Shown: one piece after another, positions 35,801 to 50,800 of the stretch
Layout: every line of letters begins with the position of its first letter
Numbering within the stretch: the stretch's first letter is position 1
Assembly: GCA_963576565.1 (NCBI GenBank)
Contig: OY755046.1
Location: forward strand, 67,919,719 to 67,983,718
Origin: Aspidapion aeneum
Taxonomy: Eukaryota > Arthropoda > Insecta > Coleoptera > Brentidae
DNA length: 64,000 nucleotides
Direction: 5' to 3'
The notes under the pieces: model-generated
Told to the model about the DNA's origin: nothing
Databases searched by the model: none
Seen by the model: the letters and a program-made list of their open reading frames with translations, nothing else
Program-made: the position numbers and the translations under genes

Positions 35801-38800
35801 ATATTACAATGCTACAATAAATTACCTGAAACTTCAAAAACACAAACTTGGAACTTCATATTGCACTGCAGACTAAATTCCTTGTCAGTTTCTAACGTTA
35901 AGATGTCATCTTCTCTGTATAAAAAGTTATTGCCAACTTGTAAGGGTAAAGTTTGGTTTGCTAGGTTGTTTATCCGTATATTCTACAAAAAAAGGGAAAA
36001 AAATACAGAATTTAAAAACTTTCATTGAATAACTAGTGTCTGGAGATTTTTTTAAATTTTAATAATCACGACGATAATTACAAAACATACTTACGTCATT
36101 TTCTAAATTAACTTGCACCAAAGTTTTATCTAAGATTAAAACCAGCTCACTGGATTTTCCGGAATCGTCATAAGAAACTAAAATTGTGAAATTTCTATCC
36201 AAGAAGTCAGTGGTTAATAAGTAAGGGCAGTTTCCGATAAAATCGAAGTATTTTTTGTCAAATGTGACATAGTGGTTTGGTCCCATCAACATGGCATGTC
36301 CTAAAAACATTAATGATTACAAAGTATAATGTTACAAAGTGTGATGTGACAAATGCTGAAGATGATAAAGTTTAATGTTACAAATTGTGATGATTACAAA
36401 ATGTATCGTTAGAAAGTGTGATATAACAAAATATGACATAGTGGTTTAACCCCATATTAACATGGTATATCCTATTAAAATATTGATAACAAACTGTGAT
36501 GTGATGTTACAAATTGCGTTAATTACAAAGTGTAACGTTCACATGTAACAAAATGTGACATAGTTGTTTAGTACTTTCGAAATAACATGTCGTAAAAAAT
36601 ATTGACTACAAAGCGTGATGTCACAACATGTGACGTTGCAAATTGTGATAACTACAAGGTGTGATATTACAAAGTGTAACGTTACAAACTGTGATTTTAC
36701 AAAATGTGACTTTGTGATTAGGTTCCATCAACATTGCTTATTCAAAAAGAATTACAAGTGGCTAAAAAAATATTTTTTAAATGATATCCCACAATTTTTT
36801 AATTTAACGTGCGTAAAACGTTACCTTTAAACGGAGGTAGCCATTCACTGGGGTTGGTATAAATATTGTAGTCATGATAAAAGTTCCAAAAATTAGCTTT
36901 TGTAGTCATAACATAGTCATAAGCGTCATACCACATTTTGATTTCCGGTATCTCCTAAAAAAAATTTTTTTTTTGTTTTTTTTTAAATAATCAAAATTTG
37001 ATGTTTTTTTGTAAGGCCCGTGATACTTACATGAAACTCTGGAGTTTCGTTGAATGCATGCCAGGACATCGGTAGTTTTTGTTCTAAAAGCATTAATCCA
37101 TCGTTCGGTTCGTAGATGAAGTTTGTTTTGGCTTCTCTAGCTCTAAAACAAAGAGCAAAATAGATGAACCACAGAAAATTAGATTAATAACTAAACTAGC
37201 GCAAAATGATGTTGTACAAATCACAATTTTTTTTTGCAGTAGTAAGCAAGATTCGAACTGCCATAATCATTTCCAACCTCCAACGAAGTTGCTAGAAGAA
37301 ATTTCTAGAAAAAGAATCTGGGGGCACCATCTTTTCTTGAAATATTTCAACTCATAGGAAAATATGATAAAACTATTTAAAAAAATTTGAAAACCCTAAA
37401 ATTTTAATTTGCTTCCTTCACCCATAAATGTATAGGTTTGTAAAAGTAACAATGCCCACTTCCAGAAAAGCTTTGGAAGGCCGATAGAAACTATGATAAA
37501 ACTTTGGAAACAAATTTAAAAACTCCAAAATTTTAATTAACTTTCATACCCGATTTGTAAAGTTATATAAAAGTAACATTGCCCACTTCCAGAAACACTA
37601 GAGAGCTAAGCTTTGGAAGACCGATAGGATTTCTGATAAAACTATAGAAAAAAAAACATAGAAAAAAATTTCAAAACACCAAAATTTTAATTTACTTCCC
37701 TCCCCTATCAATGTAAAGTTATGTAAAAGTTACAATGACCACTTTCTGGAACGCTAGAAAGCTAAGCTTTAGAAGGCTGATAGGAACTATAATAAAACCA
37801 AGGGAAAAAATTAAAAACTTTCAAAGTTTTAAACAATATGCCGCATATTTTACTACTTTAAAACTTAAATATTGTCCAAATCCTTTCAAAAGGCAGTAAA
37901 ATCATAACAAACACCTCAAATCTAAAAAAAAGCCAATTACGCAAAATGGTATTCCGTAAAAAGAATTGAGATAAAAGTAAAGCCAAGTTCTCCAATACAA
38001 ATTTTAAAATGAAAGGTTCCTACTAGTTTGGAAATGTTTTTCTAAACTTGGCTATTATGGCTGCAAATGACTCTTAGGCACAGTGCTAAATTGAACATAA
38101 AGAAGTTTGGCTGTAAAAGTAAAGTTTAAAAAAACTAGTGAAAACTTTTCATTTTTAAATTTGTATTGGAGAACTTGCCTTTACTTTTATCTAAATTCTT
38201 TGTACGGAACTTTATTTTCGCGTACTTGGCTTTTTTTTACATGAAATTTTTTTGTTATAATACGATTTTTTAAATAAGTGTAAAGTATAAACCGTCGTTA
38301 GACAGTAAGTAAACTAACCTATTATCCATGTCAAGAGCGGTTACAGACATCTCAGTAATCTTGGTATAGACGAACCGAATCATTTTGTGCACACGGTACT
38401 CTACTTGGAAATACTTGTAGTAGTACTTGACCAACTCTGCAGTTTCGTTATATTTGGTGATTAAAAATTTCAGTGCTGGTATTTCGCCTAGACGTTTTAG
38501 GTCGGACCATATGTCAACCAAAACTGTCTTTAGCTAAAAAGTAATTTTAAAAAAATTAAGAATTGTAAGCTTTTGTCAATGTCAATAAAGTACGACGTCA
38601 TTGTCTTATTGGCAAGAAACTGGAGGTTCTAGGTAACAGTTATGTTTTTCCAAAGTAAAAGTACGTTTCTAATATGTTTGTGATGTTACAAAGTGTGATG
38701 ATAAAAAAGTATAATGTTAAAAAATATGATATTGCGGTTTGATGTCATCATTGCGTTCCAAAAATGTGTCTTTGCAAAGTTTAATGTTAGAAAATGTGAT

Positions 38801-41800
38801 GTTACAAAAGTGTGATGTTACAACTCGTAGTGTTACAAAATGTGATTATTACAAAAAGCTATGTTACAGAGTGTGATGTTACATCGAGTAATGTTACAAT
38901 TATATACAAAATATGAATATGTTTACAAAGTGTAGGTTATAAAGGGTGACGTTGGAAAATGTGATGTTACAAAATGTGATGATACAAGTGTAATGTTACA
39001 ATTCGTGATTTTACAAAGTGTAACAATTACAAAAGTTATGTCTCATAGTGTGATGTTACAAATTGTAATGGTGCAAAATTATTGCTCTCTGGAAAAAAGC
39101 AATTTATTATATTTATTATTGATTGTAAATCTTATCTTGTCATTGTCTTATTGACAAGAAACTGGAGGTTCTAGGTAACAGTTATGTTTTTCCAAAGTAA
39201 AAGTACGTATCTAATATGTTTGTGATGTTACAAAGTGTGATGATAAAAAAGTATAATGTAAAAAAATATGATATTGCGGTTTGATGTCATCATTGCGTTC
39301 TAAAAATGTGTCTTTGTAAAGTTTAATGTTAGAAAATGTGATGTTACAAAATGAGATGTCTCAAAGTGTGATGTTACAAGTCGTAATGTTACAAAATGTG
39401 ATTATTACAAAAAGCTATGTTACATCGAGTAATGTTACAAGTATATACAATATGAGATAGTGGTTTGATCCCATCATTGTGTTCTAAAAAAAATTATGTT
39501 TACAAAGTGTAGTGTTATAAAGGGTGACGTTGGAAAATGTGATGTTACAAAATGTGATGATACAAGTGTAATGTTACAACTCGTGATTTTACAAAGTGTA
39601 ATAATTACAAAAGTTATGTCACATAGTGTGATGTTAAAAATTGTAATGTTACAAAGTTATTGCTCTCTGGAAAAAAGCAACTTTTTATATTTATTATTGA
39701 TTTTAAATCTTACCTCTTTTCCAAAAGGTATGTGATTAATATATTTCTCATTAACAAAATTCCAAGCAATGTGGCTGTATTTATAAATGGCTTCAACAGT
39801 GTTGTTTCCAGTGATATCTTTGTAAAATCTATCCACATCTTTTGAGAACTTTGTGAATTCCATGAAGTAAGCTGATTCCATGATCTTGTTTTTCCGAATA
39901 TACAAAAAATCTAAAAACGTTAAAAACGTGTTTTAAAATATTTTTAGCTCTTCTCCAAAAATTTTAATTTTTATAAAAAATATTTTTTTTATGTAAAGAC
40001 TTTTATACCTAGAAATTCTTTTCCAGTGGTCCAGATAAAACTTTCCAAATAATGAGCAAACTTGATAAAACTGGGTTCCAACGCAGCAAGAGTTTCATGC
40101 CAATTTTTGACAATTAAATCGTATATGTCACTCCATAGTTTTTCCATGTATTGCAAAACAGCTACATGAATTTCTAAAAAAATACATTTTAAAATTTTTT
40201 ATTGGTGAAACCGTTTTATTTCAGAATTCATTTAAATTTATTTTAAATTTTTATTGGTTTTGGAGATATACCTATGAAAGCACCTACCCTTGATATAAGA
40301 ATCATATTTGTCCACAAGCTTTTGCAAGATGTGTTGGATATGCTCGGCTGGATCACCATTGATTAGGTCATGAATAAATTCAGTGGTATGAGCATAGTAC
40401 AGTTTAATCTAAAAAACATTATTTTACAAGCTTTTATTTAACTTCACCTGTATGTATGTATGTATGTAATCAAATCTGCAACTCATTTTTGAAGAACTTC
40501 CAAACATCCGATTAACTTCAAATTTCGCACAGCGTCTTAGTTCCGATGACAATACAGTAATATGGTTTCATCCGGTACCTACCTCCCCCCTAACGTGGGG
40601 GGTGGAGAGGGGGTAAAACTTTAGTTTGTCCGATTTCAACCAAAATTGGGATCTGGGGGTTTTTGAGTATGAGAATTACGAATTTTTGATCAGATTATAA
40701 AAATTCAATATGGCGGATTCAAAATGGACGATTTAATATCAAGTTTTTCTGATTACTTTCAACTGACTTCCACGTATCCGATTGACTTCAAATTTCGCAT
40801 ACCGTTATAGTTCCGATGACAATCCAATAATGTGGTATCACTGACTGCCTACCTCCCCCCTAACGTGGAGGGTGGAGAGGGGGTAAAATTTTAGTTTGTC
40901 GGATTTCCACCAAAATTGGTATCTGGGGGTTTTTGAGAATGAGGATTACGAATTTTTGATCTGATTACAAAAATTCAATATGGCGGATTCAAAATGGACG
41001 ATTTATTGACGATTTTTTCTGATTACTTTCAACTGACTTCCACGTAGCTATCTGATTGATTTCAAAATTCACATGCTCTCCCACTAAAAAGAGGGGAGGG
41101 GCGTAGAAGAAGTAAGGCTTTAGTTTGTTCGATCTCGACCAAAATTAATTAATCCTTGCGTATAATGATCATAATAATAACGACAGTTTTAGCATATGTC
41201 GCCTTTGTTGGACGGCCTTCTCATCGAAGACTTAGATATTTTAAAATTGACAGGAAAGACTCCCTGCAATATCGATGCGCAAGCTGAAATGCATAGACTT
41301 AGACAAATCTAAAAATTAAAAAGTAAATTTAGAAAAAAAAACTTTTTAAAAACAAGCTTTTATAAAAGGGACTAAAAAGCATAAAATAATTTTTTGAGTG
41401 TTCTGATATCATAATAATAAAAGCGATGGGCGTATTTAATATTAGGTAAATGCCTTTCCATGCGCATTAGGTGGATCCTCCACAACCGATGATGAGCCCA
41501 CTCTTCTTTTTCAATGTGACAAAATAAATCGACACACAGCCGGTCGCGGATGATCTGCCTAATATGAAGCAGGCGTAATAATGTCCATCCATATCAGAAA
41601 AATGTAAGAGTAGCTTGAGTAGGGTTGGGTTGGGTTAAATTGTCTACCCTTACATTTATCTGCTATAATTTAATGAATTTTCACTAAACTTCGAGTTAAC
41701 AAGGCTAAAACAAAAACGGGTAAATTTCCTTTAATACGCCCATCGCTTTTATTATTGTGATATCAAAACACTCAAAAAATTATTTTATGCTTTTTAGTCC

Positions 41801-44800
41801 ATTTTATAAAAGCTGGTTTTCAAAAAGTATTTTTTTCTAAATTTATTTTTCAAATGAGCTCTCTTATACGATTAATACCTATATTATGTAAACGGTCAAC
41901 TTTTATAGAGAAGTTTTTTTCATGGCAAAAATGTAAAATTTCATGAGACTGAAGAAAACAATTGTTTTTTTAATTTTGCGAGCGAAATTTCTAGTGGAAA
42001 ATTATAAGCAAAAATCAGTTTAAAAACACATTTCCTAACTAGTAAGAACCTTTCATTTTAAAATTTGTATTGGAGAACTTGGCTTGACTTTTATCTCAAT
42101 TCTTTTTACGGAATACCACTTTCGTGTACTTGGCTTTTTTTTACATGAAATATTTTTGTCATGATTATTTTTATAGTAAACAACTTAATGACCGATTTAC
42201 CATATACACACTACTGTTTTCTGACCACCAAGTTTTTCTATCTAATAATAAATAAGACATGGAGTATATAATGAAAAAGTTAACAAAAGAATACCAAAAG
42301 TGGGGGTTAACAGTGAACGTGGACAAGACACAGTACTTATGCATTGGAAACGAATCAAGTGAGCTAGAACTAGACAATGGACAAACAATATCTCCATGCA
42401 ATGAGTATGTATACTTGGGTGTCACATTTAATAAGACAGGAACAGACTGTAAAGAACTGGAAAAAAGAATCTTAAAAGCAAAAAAAATATTGGATGTAGA
42501 GTAAAGGTTTTAATAGTATTTTATGGAGCAGAGAGGTAAAAAAGAATGTAAAATTTAACCTTTATGAAACAATCGTGAAAAGCACGCTCTTTTATAGAAT
42601 AAAGACTTGGCGCGTAACAGAAAAATACTCTAATCTATGAGAATCTCTAGAACAGATCATATAAGAAATGAGATCATAAAAGAAAGAATGGCAATCGAGG
42701 GAAGCATAAGGGATAAAAAGTCACTATTGTGGCAAAGGGTCTCGGCAAACAAATTAAAAAACCTCAAAAAATTCTTTAAATTACAAATTGCAAAGTTGTC
42801 GCCACCAAAAATGTTAAGAACGGTAATTGTCCGAAACAAAATGTAACCGTCCGTATTGGCCATGTTGATTCTTTGAGCTTGTCTATGTGACGTAAATAAA
42901 TAAACTAATTACTTTTTCAATAACGTAGTTGATGCTTTCTTTGATGTTCTTCCCAGATTTTCCCATAACTTGCCACAGTTCCTGGAATATTTTTGGAAGG
43001 GACTGCAAACTGGACTTAATAGCGCTTTCGTCGAACAAAGCAAGTGCCATTTTGGAAATATCTTTAATATAAAATTCGTTGGCTTCATAGGAGCGGTTCA
43101 AAAAGGTCTGAAGCACATGTATGTCATCTTGTATGGCAGTCAAATTCCTAAAATATCGAATAAACTAGGTACAGTCAGGTACTTTTTAAACTGCCGCACT
43201 CGAAATTAAAAAATATTCCTATTTGAAATTAGGAAAAGCAGTTTGAACTCAACCAAAAAAATTCTGAACCTTACTCTGCCCGTATACATTTATACATATT
43301 TAAATAGATCCTGATATATTTAAATAATAAATGTTGACATAAAAAATAGAACGACAATTTCAAAAGTCCCTGACTGTACTGTCTTTTTGTCCCCACCTTT
43401 TCTATTTATTATTACATATTCAATTTTCAAATTACAGAGGGTGCAAATGGTATGACTCATAATACTTTTACGAATAGAGGAGATGCAAATAGGAATAAAA
43501 GTTCATATAATGTGGGGGTCAAAATACTTTTGTGTTCGAGATACAGAGCATCAAATTTGGCGATTTTTGAAACTTCTTTGGTTTTTGGTTATAACTTCTT
43601 TAAAAAACACGCCAACAATATTAAATTTGGTGAAGTCGTGTCAAATAAGATTAATAATCAGATATAAAAATAATTTTAAAAAATTATCTACTTGTCATTC
43701 TAACAAAAAAATTTTAACCACAGTTTTTAATCATAATTAAAGATATTCATTTGGCGGTGGCCGTTTTTTTTTTGCTAAATCCCGTTTTATACCGTCTATA
43801 CCTTATATGTTGATTTTAAGAGTTGCAAGACGTGTGTTACCTAAGGTCATCCATATACTTTTCCACAATAGGCTTGGCATCATTCCAGAAACCATTTATA
43901 GCAGAGCCAAATTCTGACATAACATACTGTCTAGTGACGTTTATGTCTTTTAAGGTGTCATAGTAAAGTAACATGGCGTTCTGTCTCAGACCGGCCTAAA
44001 AATGAAATTTTAATTTTGACGTTTTGTTTTTGGTTATAGCATTGCTTGTTTCTATAGATACACTCCCCCGCTTTTTTAATGTAGTTCTATTTTTCCTACA
44101 TTTGTAGAAAACAAAGTAGCAGCGCCTTGTTTAGCATAACTTTAATTTTAACATGACATTAAAAGAATCGGTGACTGTACCTACTTATTTCTATTTTGTA
44201 AATATTTCTTTAAACGTGTTTTATTCATTGACTTCTATACCCTACGGGTAGACCCGGCATGGGCCTAAATTGCCATTATATTAAGCTTTTATCGCAATTG
44301 ACCAAATACAAGTAAGAATTTAATGAGCAAGACCGGGATGAAAATAGAATTTCGGTTTGGTAAGTCCGGACACATGCAACATCGCAAAAATATTCTATTT
44401 GCTTGTCTTGGATAAAAAAGGCCAGTGGCGGCGCAAAATAAAAATGTTGAATTCCACTTTTTTTTCTGTTTGAATAATAAATAATTCATGAATACTCACT
44501 TGTGTATACTGTGTTTACAAAATTCTCTTCAGTAAAAAAAAGAAAAAAAGAATTTGTTAGCATGCTAAGTGCAGTGGATGTATTAAAATTATTGTTTTCA
44601 TTTTAGAACTTTACAAATGTTGTACCTTCCAGGTAAAATATTTTCTTTCTTTGAACAAGGGTCTTCTTCAACTCTTCTCTTCTTGGGTGGACTACAAGTT
44701 ATGCTCGAGTCAGATGAAACTTTGGAACATCCGGAATGGGACAACTAGGCGCCGGGCCAACTCGGCGCCGCCAACAGGGCGCCACGCCGGGCCTAATGGG

Positions 44801-47800
44801 CGCCGGGCCAATTCAGCGCCGGACTATTTTTTTTTTCGATAAAATGTGCAGATAAAAAACAAAATAAATATGTTATTTATACAAAAATTTCAACATCTAT
44901 TAAGTCGAGTGTTGAAATTTGGTAGGTGTAGTGTTCTGGTAACCTGGTAAAAATACCATTTACGTTTTTTATTTCAAGAATGGCGGATCCAAAATGGTGG
45001 ATTTCTTTATTTTTAAACCGATTTGTCTCAAACTTGAAAGTTTGCAGTGTTTGAGATCACTTAATACAGTTTTACCCTCAAACTTAAAAAAATCGGTTTT
45101 AAAATAAAGAAATCCGCCATTTTGGATTCGCTATTCTTGTAATCAAAAACGTAAATTTTATGTTATCAGGTTACCAGAACTCTAGACCTACCAACATTTC
45201 AACACTCGACTTAATGTATTTAACTCTAACAAAACCAAATTTCAAGAATATTACATAAAGGATTTTTTAAAGATGTTTTTGCATAAATAATAATATATCT
45301 ATTTTGTTTTTCATCTGCACATTTTATCAAGAAAAAATATTTTAGTACGGCGCCCAGTTGGCCCGACGCCCAGTTGGCCTGCCGCCCAGTTGGCCCACCG
45401 CCCTGTTGGTGGCACCGAGTTGGCGGCACCCAGTTGTCCTAGATTGCAACACATTTCAGGACAAATTATTATTAAAAAATAATCTTATAAGTGCGGGGAA
45501 GTGACACTTTCTGAATCAAAATGTGTGAGGGTAAAATCGCACGGTCGCAGAAAAAACTATCTATCGTGACGCTACTGAACTTTCTCGTGTTTTAGCAAAA
45601 ACTATCCGTCAAGACGACTTACCCATGAAATGTTGTTTTTCATCGATTTTTTTTCTTCTTTTGCACAAAAAACAATTTCGCACCTTGTTCGAACTCAAAT
45701 AGTTACTTCTAAACTTGTTTTTAAACGTTTTTAAAATTTCTTTTTGTAATATTCCCGCAGGAAATTAAAAAAAAATCATTTCCGTACTTAGACAACATTG
45801 TCTATCAGTTTTCCCTATATAAAACGACTAGCAGGTTGAATCACTCAAAATACGGCAGGTGGATTAAAAGTAGCCAGCTGCTTTTCTGTCGCACTTATGC
45901 CGTCAGTGTGAAAGAGATAAAAGTACCCATATATTATCTAGTGTATTATTAGCATGCAAAATCAGCCTATCTTTGTCCGTTTCACATGTTCAATAATGTC
46001 TATCTCTGTTTTTATTGTAAAAGAAATACCTGCCCCTAGAAACCAAATTGGATAGGGTCAATAAAAAATGCCTTGTCTTTCCGTCTCTAAGGCCCTTTTA
46101 GGGCCTTATACAACTCAATGATTTTATTCCTTTTTCTCATCATGTGAATTACCTTAAAATCACTAACAAGTTCTGGGCGCCACTGTAGTTTTGACATAAT
46201 AAGTCTAGAATGATTCATGTTAAGAAAGTAAAAGACATCTGTCACTCTTTTGTCATCGTATTCACGCCATATGTCAAATCTGGCACTTCTAGCATCTGGA
46301 ATGTACCCGTAGGTATGAAGACTTTGACTGCCATCTAAAGCAAAATTGATAAAAAATTTTAGTCATTTTAATAATAGTCAAAGGAAAATGGCATGGAAAA
46401 TGGCATGGAAAATGTGTATCTTAAAAAAATGCCAGCATAAGCAAAAGAAATCTAACAAAAAATATATTTAAAAAGATTTCATTAACATTGGGCATAAGAT
46501 ATTTATCTCCAGTTAGACGATTGTTAAGTAAACGAAGGTCAAAACATATCCTATACTTGCCGTTGGGTTTTTTTGTGCTTATGTAAATAGCAAAATTAAT
46601 ACTAATGTTAGTCCTTTACCTTCAGTAAGATTCATATTTAAAGTAAGCAATTTTCTGTCAAAGTTGACATAAAATTGGCCAGAAGTATGATTCTGCTTAT
46701 GATTGGTCGTAATGTTGGCGGTATAAATGGGAAATACACCCCCATATCTTCCATAGAAAGATGTTAAGCCTGTCAGTGGTATATTTTTCTAAAAGAAACG
46801 ATAAAAATAGTTTTTGTTAAATTTTGAAACAATATATTATTCATAGAACTATAGTCGAACCTCTCTAACTTGAACCTTTTAAGTGGTCCCTGCACTTTTT
46901 ATATGTATTTCAGCCTCTTTAACTCGAATTTCTATAACTCGAACTCTCCATAACTCGAACTGTTTTGGTTGTCCTTTTAATTTCGAGTTATAGAGGTTCG
47001 ACTGTATGTTAATTTTATTAATTGTTTTTACCCTAAATGTCAAGCTCTTGTCATCAAAATCCATTAAAACTGAAGACTCGGATCTTTCAAAAGGCACAAA
47101 AGATCTCTTGTAATCCACAAAATTATCGGTACCACACTTGGTAGAGTTCCAATGAATATGTCCAAAGCAGTTTAAGTACAGCTTCGTCGCTAAAAATAAT
47201 GTAAAAAATGCAAATAGGGATAAATAACCATTTTTATTTGAAATAAGAAATGTGGAGTAAACTTAAGAGTAATAAAATATTACTCTAAGAGAGTAACAAC
47301 GGAGCATCTTTTACCTATGTGATCTGCCCTCAGATAGTAGCTATAGTTGTAAAGGGCCGAATTTGATAGGTCATCAGCTCTTGCTGTCAAAGTTATTTTT
47401 TGTTCGGGGTTGGAGGAGTAATCCACTACAAAATTGCTGTCTATAGTTGAGTTTGTGTAGCCGTAGGTACTTAAAAATGAAATATCCTAAAAACAATTAT
47501 TATGTAGGAACATAGTTTTTGTTGTCAACCGGTATTTATGTTTTGCTTACCTTTTCGAAAGAGGGATGCTTCAAAACCAACCCAATTTGATCCCTATGCT
47601 TTTCAACATCCCTCCAGTCCAATTCAGCTTGCACAGTCTTATTATTAGGATCCCATACCAAGGACACATTTGTCAAATAGATGGAGTCACTAATGTTATA
47701 AGAACCACGAGCTGTCAAATTTCGTCTTGGGTAGGAAACATTTATTTCGACTGATTGAGCATCGAATATGTCATTCTAAAATTAATGAAAATTATGGAAA

Positions 47801-50800
47801 TCTCTAGATTGGAAAGCATATACTTTTATTTACCATCTTATATCTTAATCAACAGCTAACCCAAAACATAGGATGCGAAAATGAAAATATAGATTAAATA
47901 AATGATATGCTGACAAGAGCTATGACCAAAGTAGGAAAAGACATCGCACAAAAAGATTAAATGAGAGAAAATTCAGAAGAAATAAAGAGACTGATGGAAA
48001 AAGGCGGGCCCTCGAGAGAGAAGGAAAAAGAAAATCCATAGAATACACAGAAATAAATAAAACTATAAGAAAAATGATAAAAGGAAATTAAAGAAACAGC
48101 CAAGAAATTAAAGAGAGGGTGACATAACCCCTAAACTATTTAACCAGACCCTAGAAGATGTCTTTAAAAACTTATATTGGGAAGAAATGGGCATCAAAGT
48201 AAACGCACAATACTTGAACCACCTAAGATATGCTGATGATATCGCCTTAATAACATATAAGAAAGAAGAACTAATAAAAATGCTCTAAGAACTGAACTAA
48301 AATCATAACAACCACAGATGAAGATATCACGATCAGAATAAACCAAGAGAAAATAGAACAACTAGAGGACAAATTATTAAACTAAAAAAAAGAACACCAC
48401 ACAGCTGAAATCAAGAGGCGAGTTAAGATTGGCCTGAGCAGCATTCGGTAAATTAAGGTACATATTAAACAATTAAAAATATCCCCAGTACTTCAAAACG
48501 AAAGTTTATAACCAATGTATCCTTCCTGTACTTACCTATGGATCCCAGACCTTGATACTTGCAAAATCAAACATGGATAAGGTAACAAAAGCCCAAAGAT
48601 TAATGGAAAGACAAATGATACATGTAAAGCTAACAGATAGAAAAAGGAATGAATGGATAAGGAACCAAACGAAAGTAATGAACACGGCGACAGACAGAGA
48701 AGAGTGGAAGATATTGGGGGAGGCCTATGTCCAAAGATGGATTGAAGAAGGCTAAATAGATAGATAGATACTTTTATTTACCATCTTATATCTTAATCTT
48801 AACCTACCTCAGTATTATTAAAAACACTGACGTCATATTCAAACCAAATGTCAGAACTAAGCTCCACCTTAGATTTCTGTCTGAACTCTTGGCTGTCTTT
48901 TATCGAATAATCTGTCCGTAGTTTGACAGTTCTGTTAAGATGTTTTGCTACCAGGATATATTCCTGACCATCTTGGTTGGTTGTGATTCCCACCTCACCA
49001 GTAAGATTGAGTTTTGAGTGGTTTGTAAGATGGTAGAGGTGAACATGTTTACTATCCTAAAAAGTTATGGCCTTTAAAATTGTTATTATATAAATTACTC
49101 AAGTTATGGAACAAAATTTCTCTAAGATTGTTACATAAATCGGGAAAATTGTGGAATAAAAGCTTGATTTATAATTTATTTACCACTGATAAAATGGGAC
49201 TTTCTTTGATATCCTTAGGATTTATAATTTCGTGAGTGTAATCAGCTCCCACTGGCATAAATTTATTCTTCAATTCAACATGAATTTTATCTCGTTCAAG
49301 ATCGTCTTCCAATTCAGTTTGACTGTTGTATTTTGCCTGTAAAAGACTTTCGTTGTTGTAATTTACTTGAGCTTGACCTGTACTAAGTTTAGGAGTGTTC
49401 TAAAAAGAAAAAAATAATTAAATAACTTTTTTATAATTTTAATTAAATATTTTACATCTTCGTAACCATTAAAAAACTTTATTTCGACCTTTATTATATT
49501 TTTATTAAACTTTATCTTGACATATTTTAAATAATTATTCTTATGTAATATGAAAACACTATATTTGTATACTTACGTCATATTGATAAGAAATATTAGC
49601 CAGATGTCTGGTAGCAAGAGGTATCTCCACCAAAACTCTACCTTGGTAGTTCTTTTCTGTTTTATCCTGATTCATTTTTATGTCACATTTGCTATCCAGT
49701 AAGGCAGTTTCTTTATTCCAGAATATGTTTAGGAATCTGTTGGTTTTTTGGCTAAAATTAGTAGTTAAAAAATAAAAGCTATTAGAAGATAATATCAAAG
49801 TACGCGGACAATACTTGAACCACCTAAGATATGCTGACGAAATCGCCTTAATAACAGATAAGAAAGAAGAACTAATAAAAATGCTGGAAGAACTGGATAC
49901 AGCAACTAAAAATATAGGCTTGAGTATGAAATACACTAACACTAAAATCATAACAAACACGGATAAAGATATCACGATCAGAATAAACCAAGAAAAAATA
50001 AAACAAGTATAGGAATATATATTATATCCAATAAAAAAACCAGTGGCGCACCCAGAAATCAGCCTTGGGGGGCCCGAGGCCTCTTGGGGGGGGGACCCGA
50101 AGACTTATAATGTCGAATTTTGAGCTATTTTTCGTGTTTTTTCATGAAATATGTGGAAAATATGTAAGAAAATCTAAGGCTAAAACAGCTGAAATCAAGA
50201 GACAATTAAGATTGGCCTGGGCAACATTGGGTAAATTAAGCTACATATTAAAAAAGAAAAATACAAAATCAAACATTGATAAGGTATAAATGTTTTGTAA
50301 ACTTGATACCTTGGGAAAATAAAAGAAGTAGGGCAAGACCCCAAATGAGATGACCGGACGATTTGAAGAAACAAGCAGAATCCAGATGGATGAACACGGT
50401 GACAGACACAGAAAAATGAATGATAATGATATTGACGATCGAAGAAGGATAAATATATAGATATATCAGAAGATAAGCAAAAAAATATCATTATTATTTT
50501 TTTTGAAGTAAAAATCTTAGGTGTTTCTATTTGTCGGGTCTAGGACAATAAATCTTGGCCAAAAATTATACATTTGAATAGACAGAAAGACCTAAAATAT
50601 CATTATTATTGGGCAGGGGATAATTATTTATAAGTGTGTAATTGTTAAGTTAGCGAAAATCAATGCAAAGTCTACATTCTTCACAATTCTGAAAATTTTA
50701 ATGCACAAATTAATAAAATGTATGACAGGTCAACTTACGCATTTGTCTCGGTCCTGAAGTACGCTCCAGTGTAGTTAACTTTCTTGTAATTTACAGAAAC

